In this document: positions 26,140-34,067 of the stretch, piece after piece
How the letters are laid out: every line of letters starts with the position of its first letter
How positions within the stretch are numbered: the stretch's first letter is position 1
Assembly: GCA_040219085.1 (NCBI GenBank)
Contig: JAVJTC010000040.1
Location: 1-64,000 of the forward strand
Source: Acidimicrobiales bacterium
GTDB lineage: Bacteria > Actinomycetota > Acidimicrobiia > Acidimicrobiales > JAVJTC01
DNA length: 64,000 bases
Reading direction: 5' to 3'
Notes under the pieces: generated by a model
Databases searched by the model: none
What the model saw: the letters and a program-made list of their open reading frames with translations, nothing else
Told to the model about the DNA's origin: nothing
Position numbers and translations under genes: made by a program

Positions 26140-26747
26140 GGCGTCACTCCGACATCCGACGGAGCAAGGGCCCGTTCGAGCGCCCTCATCGCCCGGGTGA
26201 GGTGCGTCTTCACGGAGTTGCGCGAGATACCGAACGTCTCGGCGATCTCGTCGATGCCGAACTCGTCGTAGTAGCGCAGGATCATGCAGTCGCGTTGACG
26301 CGCCGGTAGTGCGCGCAGGGCCTCGACCACGTATGCGTGCTCCTCGGAGAGCACGACCTCGTCTTCGACGGACGCGGTCCGGTCGTCGAGCGGGAGGCGG
26401 TGCCGAAGAGATACGAGTCCGCGCCGGTTGTGGTCGCGTGCGAGGTTCAGCACGATCGACCGCAGATAGGCACCCGCCTTTCGGTGATCGTCGATGCGGT
26501 GAGCCGAGCGTGCGAGCCGTATGAAGGCCTCCTGGACGAGATCTTCGGCCGCATTGCGATCGTCCACGAACAACCGGACCATGCGGACCAGTCCCGAGCC
26601 GTGTTCTCGGTACATCGCCTCGACGAAGGCGTCGACGTCCAGCGAGGCCCGGACCGGGGTGGCTCCGGCCGCTGTCGTGATGCGCGCGACCTCGGCAGCG
26701 GCCAGGAGCCCTCTCAGGGCGGCCACTTCCGAGCTCATCGCGGTCAT
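26136..26747 (-). CDS. ECF-type RNA polymerase sigma factor
   Basis: A 203-residue sigma-70 family protein. Region 2 includes FVEAMYREHGSGLVRMVRLF, AAEDLVQEAFIRLARS and AGAYLRSIVLNLARDHNRRG. Region 4 includes LPARQRDCMILRYYDEFGID and EIAETFGISRNSVKTHLTRA. The 45-residue N-terminal extension is not part of the sigma domains; ATG 26738 is a second possible start. The next gene overlaps by 4 bases and carries membrane helices, the usual position of an anti-sigma or partner. Target promoters cannot be read from this window. Confidence 0.92.
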   Translation of the reverse strand: MTAMSSEVAALRGLLAAAEVARITTAAGATPVRASLDVDAFVEAMYREHGSGLVRMVRLFVDDRNAAEDLVQEAFIRLARSAHRIDDHRKAGAYLRSIVLNLARDHNRRGLVSLRHRLPLDDRTASVEDEVVLSEEHAYVVEALRALPARQRDCMILRYYDEFGIDEIAETFGISRNSVKTHLTRAMRALERALAPSDVGVTP

Positions 26748-26992
26748 CTCACCCGGTTGTTCTCATGTGCGGAGTCTTCCACGGCGACGCCCGGTCGGGT
26801 CGGGAGAGGTCGGTCCGGCTCCGTGAGCCGGGCACACCGCTCCTCTCTACGACAGACGTCTCGTCGGTGTCCGCGGGTGACACGAATCGGAAGAACGTGG
26901 TCCGGGACGTCGGCGTGAGTGGGCGCTTGGGGTCGCTGTCACCCGGCGCACGCAGGTGATCGTCAGTGAGGGTGACGGACGAGGAGGGTGTG

Positions 26993-27958
26993 GTGCACAA
27001 CGTGATCGAGATCGAGGACCTCGCAAAGTCGTATCGACGTCGTCGAGGCGGTTCGACGGTGGCGGTGGACCGGCTCGATCTCGTGGTTCCAGCCGGTGGT
27101 GTCTTCGGCTTCCTCGGCCCGAACGGCTCTGGAAAGACCACGACGATCCGCTGCCTGCTCGGACTCGTGCGACCGACCGGTGGGACGATGCGACTGCTGG
27201 GTCGTCCGGTACCGGGCGGATTGAGGGACGCGATCGGGCGAACAGGTGCGATCGTCGAAACCCCGGCGCTGTTCCCGACGGTCAGCGCCCGCGAGAACCT
27301 CCGTCATCTCGGGTCCATCGACGGCATCGGGCGACGCCGCGTCGAGGAGGTGCTCGAGACGGTCGGGCTCACCGCACGCGCCGACGACCTCGTGAGGAAG
27401 TACTCGCTCGGCATGCGTCAACGACTTGCGCTCGCCGCGGCGATCCTGAAGGAGCCGGAGCTGTTGATCCTCGACGAACCCGCCAACGGGCTGGATCCGG
27501 CCGGGATGCGAGAGGTCCGTGACATCCTCCGGAGGTTCGCCGCTGAGGGCCGCACGGTGTTCGTCTCGAGCCACATCCTGGCGGAGATCGAGCAGACCTG
27601 TGACCGGGTGGCGATCGTCGCCCGCGGCCGGTGCGTGGCCCAGGGAACGGTCGCCGAGGTGATGGCCTCGGCGGGGAGGGGCTCGGCGATGTTGGTCCGG
27701 GTCGACGACTGTGAGGCGGGCGTGGGCGTCGTCCGGCGGGCAGGTTTCACCGCAGAGCGGGTCGACGGCATGGTCCGTGTCGCTATCGACCCGTCCCGTG
27801 CGGCGGAACTGACGAGGTTGCTCGCACACCATGGCCAGTGGGTCTGCGAGTTGCGGCCCGACATCGGCGGCCTCGAGGATGTCTTCCTCACTCTCACCGG
27901 TGAACCCGACGAGCCTGCGCGAACGCGGTCGTCCGCTACACAGGTGCCGGCGGCATGA
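26993..27958 (+). CDS. ABC transporter ATP-binding protein
   Basis: A 321-residue ATPase with Walker A GPNGSGKTT, ABC signature YSLGMRQRL, Walker B LLILDEP and the switch His in SSHIL. The C-terminal 90 residues form the extension seen in DrrA/CcmA-type exporters (VDDCEAGVGVVRRAGFTAER). Several GTG codons compete for the start; 26993 was chosen because AGGAGG lies 5 bases upstream, and 27002 or 26966 are alternatives. The stop overlaps the permease ATG (ATGA), so the two form one exporter. Substrate unknown. Confidence 0.93.
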   Translation: MHNVIEIEDLAKSYRRRRGGSTVAVDRLDLVVPAGGVFGFLGPNGSGKTTTIRCLLGLVRPTGGTMRLLGRPVPGGLRDAIGRTGAIVETPALFPTVSARENLRHLGSIDGIGRRRVEEVLETVGLTARADDLVRKYSLGMRQRLALAAAILKEPELLILDEPANGLDPAGMREVRDILRRFAAEGRTVFVSSHILAEIEQTCDRVAIVARGRCVAQGTVAEVMASAGRGSAMLVRVDDCEAGVGVVRRAGFTAERVDGMVRVAIDPSRAAELTRLLAHHGQWVCELRPDIGGLEDVFLTLTGEPDEPARTRSSATQVPAA

Positions 27959-28767
27959 CGCTCCTTGCGATGCACATTCGACGTGCGGCGGGGCGCAGAG
28001 CGGTTCGGGCCCTCGTCGCCCTGGCCCTGTGCGGATGTGCCCTTGCGGGCGTCGTCGCGTGGGTCTCCTCGAGCGGGAAGTCCGTCCTGGAGCTTCGACT
28101 CGCCGAGGAGGGATCTCCGGCGGTGATGACGGACTGGTGGATCGCGGAGTCCCACGAGGGGTACCTCGCGTTGGCGATGTTCTTCCTCCTGCTCGGTGCC
28201 CTCGTCGCCGGGGCGACCGTGGCGGGGGCCGAGTGGCGCCACAACACCGTCACGACGCTTCTCACCTGGGAGCCCCGGCGCCTCCGGCTCCACGGATCAC
28301 TCAGCGCCGCTGCTGCCATTCTCGGCTTCGTCATCTCGCTCGTGTTGCAGGTGGTCTTCCTGGCGGCCTTCCTCCCTGCGGTGATCGCGCATGGAACGAG
28401 CGAGGGCACCGATGGCTCCTTCTGGGCCGGGCTGGTCGTGGCCATGACCCGTACGTCCGCCGTCACGGCTGCGGCGGCGGTTCTCGCCGTCGCGCTCGCG
28501 ACCCTCGCGCGCAACACCGCCTTCGCCGTGATCGCCGTGTTCGCGTGGATGGCTGTGATCGAGAACGTCGTCCGGAGTGTCGAGCCCCCGCTCGGCAGGT
28601 GGCTATGGGGAGAAAACCTCGTGACGGTGCTGACGTGGAGTCGAATCGACGACAACGACGCCGGGACACCCCCCCTCTTGGCCCTCGCCGTCCTCTCCAC
28701 CTACTGCGCTGCGATCGTCGTTGCCGGTGCCGTCACGTTCAGCCGCCGAGACGTCGCCGGCAGTTGA
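27955..28767 (+). CDS. ABC-2-type transporter permease
   Basis: A 270-residue membrane protein with six helices: LVALALCGCALAGVVAWVSS, ALAMFFLLLGALVAGATVAG, SAAAAILGFVISLVLQVVFL, SAVTAAAAVLAVALATLA, AFAVIAVFAWMAVIENVV and LALAVLSTYCAAIVVAGAV. A large outer loop lies between helices 1 and 2. The motif GAEWRHNTVTTLLTWEPRR after helix 2 is the cytoplasmic coupling region found in this permease group. It would form a homodimer with the preceding ATPase, translationally coupled through ATGA. No periplasmic binding protein is nearby, which fits an exporter. Confidence 0.87.
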   Translation: MTLLAMHIRRAAGRRAVRALVALALCGCALAGVVAWVSSSGKSVLELRLAEEGSPAVMTDWWIAESHEGYLALAMFFLLLGALVAGATVAGAEWRHNTVTTLLTWEPRRLRLHGSLSAAAAILGFVISLVLQVVFLAAFLPAVIAHGTSEGTDGSFWAGLVVAMTRTSAVTAAAAVLAVALATLARNTAFAVIAVFAWMAVIENVVRSVEPPLGRWLWGENLVTVLTWSRIDDNDAGTPPLLALAVLSTYCAAIVVAGAVTFSRRDVAGS

Positions 28768-28850
28768 ATGTCGAACTCCCCTGAAGTCCCCATCCCCTCG
28801 CCCCGGGCGCAGCACTCCGCTTCGTGAGGTCGAGCGGATCGATGGTTCGC

Positions 28851-30035
28851 TCAGCGGGCGGCGCGCACCGGAAGCGTCGGGGTGAAACGTGACGGCCCTC
28901 TCACCTTCAGGGGCGGGAGGGCTCCGACGTTCTCGAGTGATCCGAACCGTCCGATGAGCGCCCGGCTGGCGGTCTTGGCCTCGAGCCGGGCGAGGGCGTA
29001 GCCGAGGCAGAAGTGGGCCCCGGCGCCGAAGGCGAGGTGGCCGGCGCCGTCGTCGTAGGACGCGGTGCGGTGTTCGAGTCCCCGGTGCAGGTCGGCGCGG
29101 AAGATGTCGAATCGGTCGGGGTCGTCGAAGACGGTCTCGTCGTGGTTGGCGGACCCGACCGCCAGGCGTAGTTCCCGGCCGGCGGGGATCGTCACGCCGT
29201 GCCATTCGGTGTCGGCGTTCGCCTCCCGGGCGAGGTAGACGAGCGACGGCGAGTGACGCATCGTCTCGTCGAAGGCCCGGTCGAGCAGATCCGGTTCGTC
29301 GCAGACGGCATCACGCTGCGCGGGATGATCGAGGAGGTTCCGCCACAGGTTGCCGAGCGCCTTGTCGGTGGTCTCGCCGCCGGCGGTCAACAGGAGCGAC
29401 ACGAACGACGCCAGGTCCTCGACCTCGGCGGCGATCAGCCGGGACAAGATGTCGTCGGAGGGGTTGCGGCGCCGTTCGGCGATGACCGGGTCGACGTGGT
29501 CGTGGAGTTCGCGGTGCGCCTCACGGCCCTTTCGGCGCAGTTCCGGGTCGTTCCAGAGACCGAGCATCATCGTCTCGTACCACTCGTGGAACTTCGCGTC
29601 GTCAGAGGGTGGCAGGCCCATCATGGCCACGATGAGGCGGCCGGGCAGCACGGCGCTCAGGTCGGCGACGAGATCGAACCCGTCAGGGTCGAGAGCCGAG
29701 ACGATCCCGTCCACCACGTCGTCGAGCAGTTCCTGGTACCGCTCGAGGCGGGTGGGGGCGAACACGGGCCCGACGACCTTGCGCAGCGCGATGTGGGGCG
29801 CGCCGTCCATCTGCAGGAGGTTCGGGCCGAACACCGCGCCGAGTGTCTTGCGGTAGAGACGGTTGGAGAATCGCTCCGTGTTCGAGAACGCCTCGACGAC
29901 GTCGGCGTGACGTGAGATCACCCAGACGCGGTCGATGGTGTCGGCGAACACCGGGGCGTCGCGGCGCAACTCGGACCAGACGCTGAAGGGGTCGAGCGAG
30001 AAGGCGTCGTCGTGGAGGCGGGTCGGGTCGATCAC
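28851..30035 (-). CDS. Cytochrome P450
   Basis: A 394-residue soluble P450. The I-helix oxygen-activation motif is LLTAGGETTDKAL, the K-helix ExxR is DETMRHSP, and the haem loop is FGAGAHFCLGYALARLEA with ligand Cys343. It has no membrane anchor, as usual for actinomycete P450s, which need a ferredoxin and reductase encoded elsewhere. The GTG at 30035 (VIDPTRLHDDAFSLDPFSVW) gives a normal length; the open frame runs much further upstream, but that part is the antisense of kup. The substrate is unknown; neighbours give no clue. Bases 30036-30194, up to kup, hold no recognised riboswitch. Confidence 0.95.
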   Translation of the reverse strand: MIDPTRLHDDAFSLDPFSVWSELRRDAPVFADTIDRVWVISRHADVVEAFSNTERFSNRLYRKTLGAVFGPNLLQMDGAPHIALRKVVGPVFAPTRLERYQELLDDVVDGIVSALDPDGFDLVADLSAVLPGRLIVAMMGLPPSDDAKFHEWYETMMLGLWNDPELRRKGREAHRELHDHVDPVIAERRRNPSDDILSRLIAAEVEDLASFVSLLLTAGGETTDKALGNLWRNLLDHPAQRDAVCDEPDLLDRAFDETMRHSPSLVYLAREANADTEWHGVTIPAGRELRLAVGSANHDETVFDDPDRFDIFRADLHRGLEHRTASYDDGAGHLAFGAGAHFCLGYALARLEAKTASRALIGRFGSLENVGALPPLKVRGPSRFTPTLPVRAAR

Positions 30036-30194
30036 GCCCCGATCCTCTCGTCTCTCGCTGCGCCTGTCGACCCGATGGCGGTGGCCAGTGTGGGAAGGAC
30101 GTCCCGGCGCATGAGGTGATAGTGGGCCGTTGATGTGTAGCTGTAGTGTCGCCCCCGGTGGCCATGAGCGAAGATCCCAGGCGGCGGTGACACG

Positions 30195-32060
30195 ATGAGT
30201 GATCACCGGACCTCGGGTCGGGCGGTACTCACAGTCGGGGCACTCGGCGTCGTCTACGGCGACATCGGGACGAGCCCCCTCTACGCGATGCGTGAGTCCT
30301 TCGACGGCGCGGGCCACGAGGTCGCCGTGATCGAGTCGAACGTTCTCGGGATCCTGTCGCTGATCTTCTGGTCGCTCATCATCGTGATCACGATCAAGTA
30401 CCTGCTCTTCGTCATGCGCGCCGACAACCATGGCGAAGGTGGCATCCTCGCGTTGACGGCGTTGCTGCCGGGGCGTGGCGACCGCTCGAATCACAAGACG
30501 GTCGTTCTCGTCCTGATCGGACTCTTCGGCACGGCCCTTCTCTACGGCGACGGGATGATCACCCCGGCCATCTCGGTTCTCAGTGCCGTCGAGGGGACCG
30601 AGGTCGCGACCGACAGTTTCTCGCGCTGGGTCGAACCGCTCGCAGTGGTGATTCTCATCGGGATCTTCGCCGTCCAGCGGTTCGGAACCGGTGCGGTGGG
30701 ACGCGTCTTCGGTCCGGTCATGGCGCTCTGGTTCGCCACGCTCGGGACGCTCGGCGCCGTCGAGATCGGCCGGCATCCGACCGTGGTGCGGGCACTGAAC
30801 CCGATCTACGCCGTCGACTTCTTCGGCGACGAGGGCCTGACGGGTCTGTTGGTGCTGGGATCGGTGTTCCTGGTCGTCACCGGGGGAGAGGCCCTCTATG
30901 CCGACATGGGGCACTTCGGGCGTTCGCCGATCGCGATCGGCTGGTTCGCCATCGTGTTGCCGGGACTGCTGCTCAACTACTTCGGCCAGGGCGCCCTGTT
31001 GCTCGACCAGCCCGGAGCCATCAGCAACCCGTTCTACGAACTCGCCCCGGAGTGGGGGGTCGTGCCGCTCGTCGTCCTCGCGACGTTCGCGACGGTCATC
31101 GCGTCCCAGGCGCTCATCTCGGGTGCTTTCTCGTTGACGATGCAGGCGGTGCAGCTCGGCTACTTCCCGAGGGTGAAGATCATCCACACCTCCGCCCGGG
31201 AGTACGGCCAGGTCTACGTCCCCGCTGTCAACTGGGCCCTGATGGTGGCCTGCGTCGGTCTCGTGGTCGGTTTCCGCTCGTCGACCGGTCTCGCCGCGGC
31301 CTACGGGGTCGCCGTCACGATCACGATGATCATCACCACCGTGCTCTTCTATGTGGTCGCCCGGCGCAGGCTCGGGTGGTCACTGGCGCGTGTGGCGTTG
31401 CCGTGCGCCGTGTTCATCGTCGTCGACGCCGTCTTCTTCGCCGCCAACGTCCCGAAGATCCCCCACGGCGGTTGGTTCCCCCTCGCGGTGGCTGCCGTGC
31501 TCATCGCGGTGTTCACCACCTGGAACACCGGTCGGCGCATCATCCGGGAGCGGGTCGGGCGTCCCGAACTGGACCTGGTCCACCTCGTCGAGAGCCTCCA
31601 GGCCGATCCGCCCCGTCGGGTCGACGGGGCGGCTGTGTACCTCTACAGGGAGGTGGGCGGGACGCCCCCGGCGCTGCTGGCGGACCTGCGCCATCACGGG
31701 GTTCTGCACGAGCGTGTGCTCGTGGTCGCCGTCGTCACCGATGACATCCCGCGCGTGCATCCGGTGCGTCGGGTCAGCCACGCTGATCTCGGCCTCGGAT
31801 TCGAGACCGTCGAGTTGCACTTCGGCTTCATGGAGACGCCCGACGTGCCGCGCGCGCTCGCTGAACGGCTCGGTCTCGATGCGCAGTCGGCGACCTACCT
31901 CCTCGGCCGTGAGACGGTGCTGGTCACCGACAGGCCGGGCATGGCCCCGTGGCGGGAGCATCTCTTCGCGTTCATGCACCGCAACGCCACCAACGCGGCT
32001 GAGCACTTCGCGTTACCCCTCGGTCGCTCGGTCGAGGTCGGTAGCCGCGTCGAGTTGTAG
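30195..32060 (+). CDS. kup: KUP-family potassium uptake protein
   Basis: A 621-residue K+ transporter. The family signature GDIGTSPLYAMRESF is at about 22-36. About 12 transmembrane helices follow (to about residue 435), then a cytoplasmic C-terminal domain. The LFVMRADNHGEGGILALTAL segment is characteristic. Kup takes up K+ with protons, mainly for growth at low K+ or in osmotic stress. It stands alone, starting 160 bases after the divergent P450. Osmotic function would fit the ectoine and MscL genes further along, but there is no physical link. Confidence 0.95.
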   Translation: MSDHRTSGRAVLTVGALGVVYGDIGTSPLYAMRESFDGAGHEVAVIESNVLGILSLIFWSLIIVITIKYLLFVMRADNHGEGGILALTALLPGRGDRSNHKTVVLVLIGLFGTALLYGDGMITPAISVLSAVEGTEVATDSFSRWVEPLAVVILIGIFAVQRFGTGAVGRVFGPVMALWFATLGTLGAVEIGRHPTVVRALNPIYAVDFFGDEGLTGLLVLGSVFLVVTGGEALYADMGHFGRSPIAIGWFAIVLPGLLLNYFGQGALLLDQPGAISNPFYELAPEWGVVPLVVLATFATVIASQALISGAFSLTMQAVQLGYFPRVKIIHTSAREYGQVYVPAVNWALMVACVGLVVGFRSSTGLAAAYGVAVTITMIITTVLFYVVARRRLGWSLARVALPCAVFIVVDAVFFAANVPKIPHGGWFPLAVAAVLIAVFTTWNTGRRIIRERVGRPELDLVHLVESLQADPPRRVDGAAVYLYREVGGTPPALLADLRHHGVLHERVLVVAVVTDDIPRVHPVRRVSHADLGLGFETVELHFGFMETPDVPRALAERLGLDAQSATYLLGRETVLVTDRPGMAPWREHLFAFMHRNATNAAEHFALPLGRSVEVGSRVEL

Positions 32061-32101
32061 GCGATCGCGGTAGCTGGTCGCTTCGGATCGGCCCCGCTGG
32101 T

Positions 32102-32770
32102 TCAGGGGCGGTGCACGATGACGCCGGCCAGGATCGGCTCGAAGTTACTCGGCCAGAGGGTGGTTCGTGAGGCGTGGGCGCCCCTCAGCACCGCACTGGC
32201 CAGGTTCCGGGCGCCCCGTAGATCCGCTCCGCTGAGGTCTGCGCCCTTGAGGTCCGTCTCGACGAGCGATGCGCCGTCGAGATCCGCCCCGGAGAGGTCG
32301 GCGCGCCGCAGGCTCGCCCAGCTGAGGTCCGCTCCCGCGAGCTGTGCGTCGATGAGGATCGCCCGGTCGAGGTCGGCGCCTGTCATCAGCGCGCCCGTCA
32401 GGTCACGGCCGACCAGGCGTCGGCCACTGAGCCGCGCCCGTCGCAGGTCGGCGCACACGAAGTCGAACTCCGACAGGTCCGCGCGGCGCAGGTCCCTTCC
32501 GGACAGGTCGAGCCAGGATCCCGACACACCGTCGGCCGCTGCGGCGACACGGTCTGCGGGGTGCATGGCGTCGATACCCGTCGGGTCGGATCTCTCGTCA
32601 CTGGTCGGGTCCCACGGTTCATCCCCGCCCGGAGTCGGTGGATCCTGGGGGTGGTCCTCGTGGACGTCGCTGTCGGACACCCGACGGCGGCGGCTGTGGA
32701 TCGTCTTCGCCCCGGCGATGGTCATCACTGCTGCGCCCGCGATGCGGGCAGCGGCGAACAAGGGGATCAT
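32102..32770 (-). CDS. Pentapeptide-repeat protein with N-terminal membrane helix
   Basis: A 222-residue protein. An N-terminal hydrophobic helix (IPLFAAARIAGAAVMTIAGA) is followed by an acidic, Pro-rich linker (about 33-85). The rest is A(D/N)LxX pentapeptide repeats, for example LSGRDLRRADLSEFDFVCAD and LSGADLDGASLVETDLKGAD, about 22 units forming a right-handed beta helix. It has no DNA-gyrase-protection context. The structure fits a membrane-attached scaffold; the function is unknown. Confidence 0.85.
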   Translation of the reverse strand: MIPLFAAARIAGAAVMTIAGAKTIHSRRRRVSDSDVHEDHPQDPPTPGGDEPWDPTSDERSDPTGIDAMHPADRVAAAADGVSGSWLDLSGRDLRRADLSEFDFVCADLRRARLSGRRLVGRDLTGALMTGADLDRAILIDAQLAGADLSWASLRRADLSGADLDGASLVETDLKGADLSGADLRGARNLASAVLRGAHASRTTLWPSNFEPILAGVIVHRP

Positions 32771-32843
32771 GGTGAGTTCCTTTCAGCTCGACGTGCGCGG
32801 CGGCCCCGGCGGGGCGCCGTTGTCGTCCGGGAGACCCGGTACG

Positions 32844-33134
32844 TCAGCGGAGAGGAGGAGAACGGTCCCGGGCGCGGGACCGACGGACGCGTTCGGGCGC
32901 AGGCGCCGGCGCGTTCACGACGGTTCCACCGGGTGTCGCCACCGCGGCGATGAGCGTGGCGAGGAGCAGAACGGCGACCAGCGTCGGCGCGTCGTCGGTG
33001 CCCGGGTCGACGACGGCGTCGTCGACGGAAGGCCTGGCATCCGCGTCGACCGCAGCGAAAACGCCGAAAGCGGCGACGGCGATGAGTCCGGCGACGACGA
33101 GGCCGGATGGGAGGCGCAACCTCACATTCCCCAC
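32844..33134 (-). CDS. Small two-helix membrane protein
   Basis: A 96-residue protein (MGNVRLRLPSGLVVAGLIAV). It has two hydrophobic helices separated by an acidic loop ADARPSVDDAVVDPGTDDAP, and a basic Arg-rich tail (ERVRRSRARDRSPPLR). It lies 73 bases upstream of, and on the same strand as, the pentapeptide-repeat gene, so they may be co-transcribed. No family is recognised. Coding character in this frame is convincing, but the exact C-terminus depends on a low-complexity region. Confidence 0.6.
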   Translation of the reverse strand: MGNVRLRLPSGLVVAGLIAVAAFGVFAAVDADARPSVDDAVVDPGTDDAPTLVAVLLLATLIAAVATPGGTVVNAPAPAPERVRRSRARDRSPPLR

Positions 33135-33232
33135 GCTACAGGCCGCTCACCGGGCGAGAGCTGCGCGGCTCACAGCGTTCGGCGTTCTCATGACAGCGGC
33201 CGGTGCCCGCGCTGGTGTTGACTGGAACCGGG

Positions 33233-33994
33233 ATGGCCGGCGATCCGATCACAGCACTGAGCTCCGCCTTCGATGGCAACGTGGGGAGGGCGGGCGCGTT
33301 CGTGCGCCGTCACCGGGCGCTGTTCGCCGCGATCGTCCTGCCGGGATGTGTCGCGCTGATCGGTTTCGCGTTCATCCCGGTGCGCTCGTCCATCGGGAGC
33401 CAGAACGTGGCGCTGGTGCTCGCCGCCGCCACGATCGCCGTCGCCCTGGGGGCCGGTGCTGTGCCGGCGATCCTCTCCGGGCTGGCGGCGGCCGCCGTGT
33501 TCGCCGTATTCCACACCGAGCCCTACGGCGAACTCGACATCACCGCTCGTCATGACGAGATCACCACGATCCTGCTCGTCGGTTTCGCGTCGGCGCTCGC
33601 CCTCGTCCGGCGCAGGCTTCTGCAGCTGAACGAACACGGCCGTCGTCAGGAGGTGGATCTGCGCCTACTCAGCGTCGGCGCACGTGACCTGCTCTCGGCT
33701 CACGGTTCGGGACGGTCGTTGGCCGGTCTCGACTCGTCGCTTCAGGCCATGGCCGATGTCCTGCACGCACGCACGTGCGAGATCGGTCCCGTGCCCGGCG
33801 GCGAGGTACCCCGGTTGGGGACGAACACACTGATCGCCGGGGGTGCCGGGCCGTCCGAGGGGGAGTTGCCGGTCCTGGCCGTCGACCTCTCGGCGACGGA
33901 GTCGCTGATCCTGCGTGAAGTCGACCTCGAGCGGATCGACGTGTCGGACCGCCTCGCCGCGCTCGGACTCGCCGCCCTCATCGCCGCCCGCTGA
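33233..33994 (+). CDS. Membrane protein with a KdpD/DUF4118-like helical module
   Basis: A 253-residue protein. Four short transmembrane helices (about 25-120: LFAAIVLPGCVALIGFAFIP, NVALVLAAATIAVALGAGAV, PAILSGLAAAAVFAVFHTEP, DEITTILLVGFASALALVRR) resemble the DUF4118 sensor module of KdpD-type kinases. The HTEPYGELDI loop supports this. A soluble C-terminal domain of about 120 residues follows, without kinase H or N boxes. It could be a truncated sensor or a partner of one. ATG 33233 is chosen; GTG 33203 is an alternative. A role in K+ sensing is only a thought from kup lying nearby. Confidence 0.7.
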   Translation: MAGDPITALSSAFDGNVGRAGAFVRRHRALFAAIVLPGCVALIGFAFIPVRSSIGSQNVALVLAAATIAVALGAGAVPAILSGLAAAAVFAVFHTEPYGELDITARHDEITTILLVGFASALALVRRRLLQLNEHGRRQEVDLRLLSVGARDLLSAHGSGRSLAGLDSSLQAMADVLHARTCEIGPVPGGEVPRLGTNTLIAGGAGPSEGELPVLAVDLSATESLILREVDLERIDVSDRLAALGLAALIAAR

Positions 33995-34067
33995 CGACCC
34001 GACGACGCAGGCCGGCGATCGCGGTGGTGACGTCGGCGGGCGCGCCCGCCGACGTATCGTGGCCCCG

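Noticed and set aside
30036-30194. c-di-AMP or other riboswitch upstream of kup
   Set aside because: None of the conserved blocks expected for a ydaO-type riboswitch can be found in these 159 bases.
30035-31187. N-terminal extension of the P450 through the antisense of kup
   Set aside because: The extension has no P450 or other similarity and overlaps kup completely; GTG 30035 gives a normal P450 N-terminus.
32150-32500. Repeated GACCTC/GAGGTC-rich pattern as a CRISPR-like array
   Set aside because: It is the coding pattern of pentapeptide repeats; units are degenerate, 15 bases long and have no spacers.
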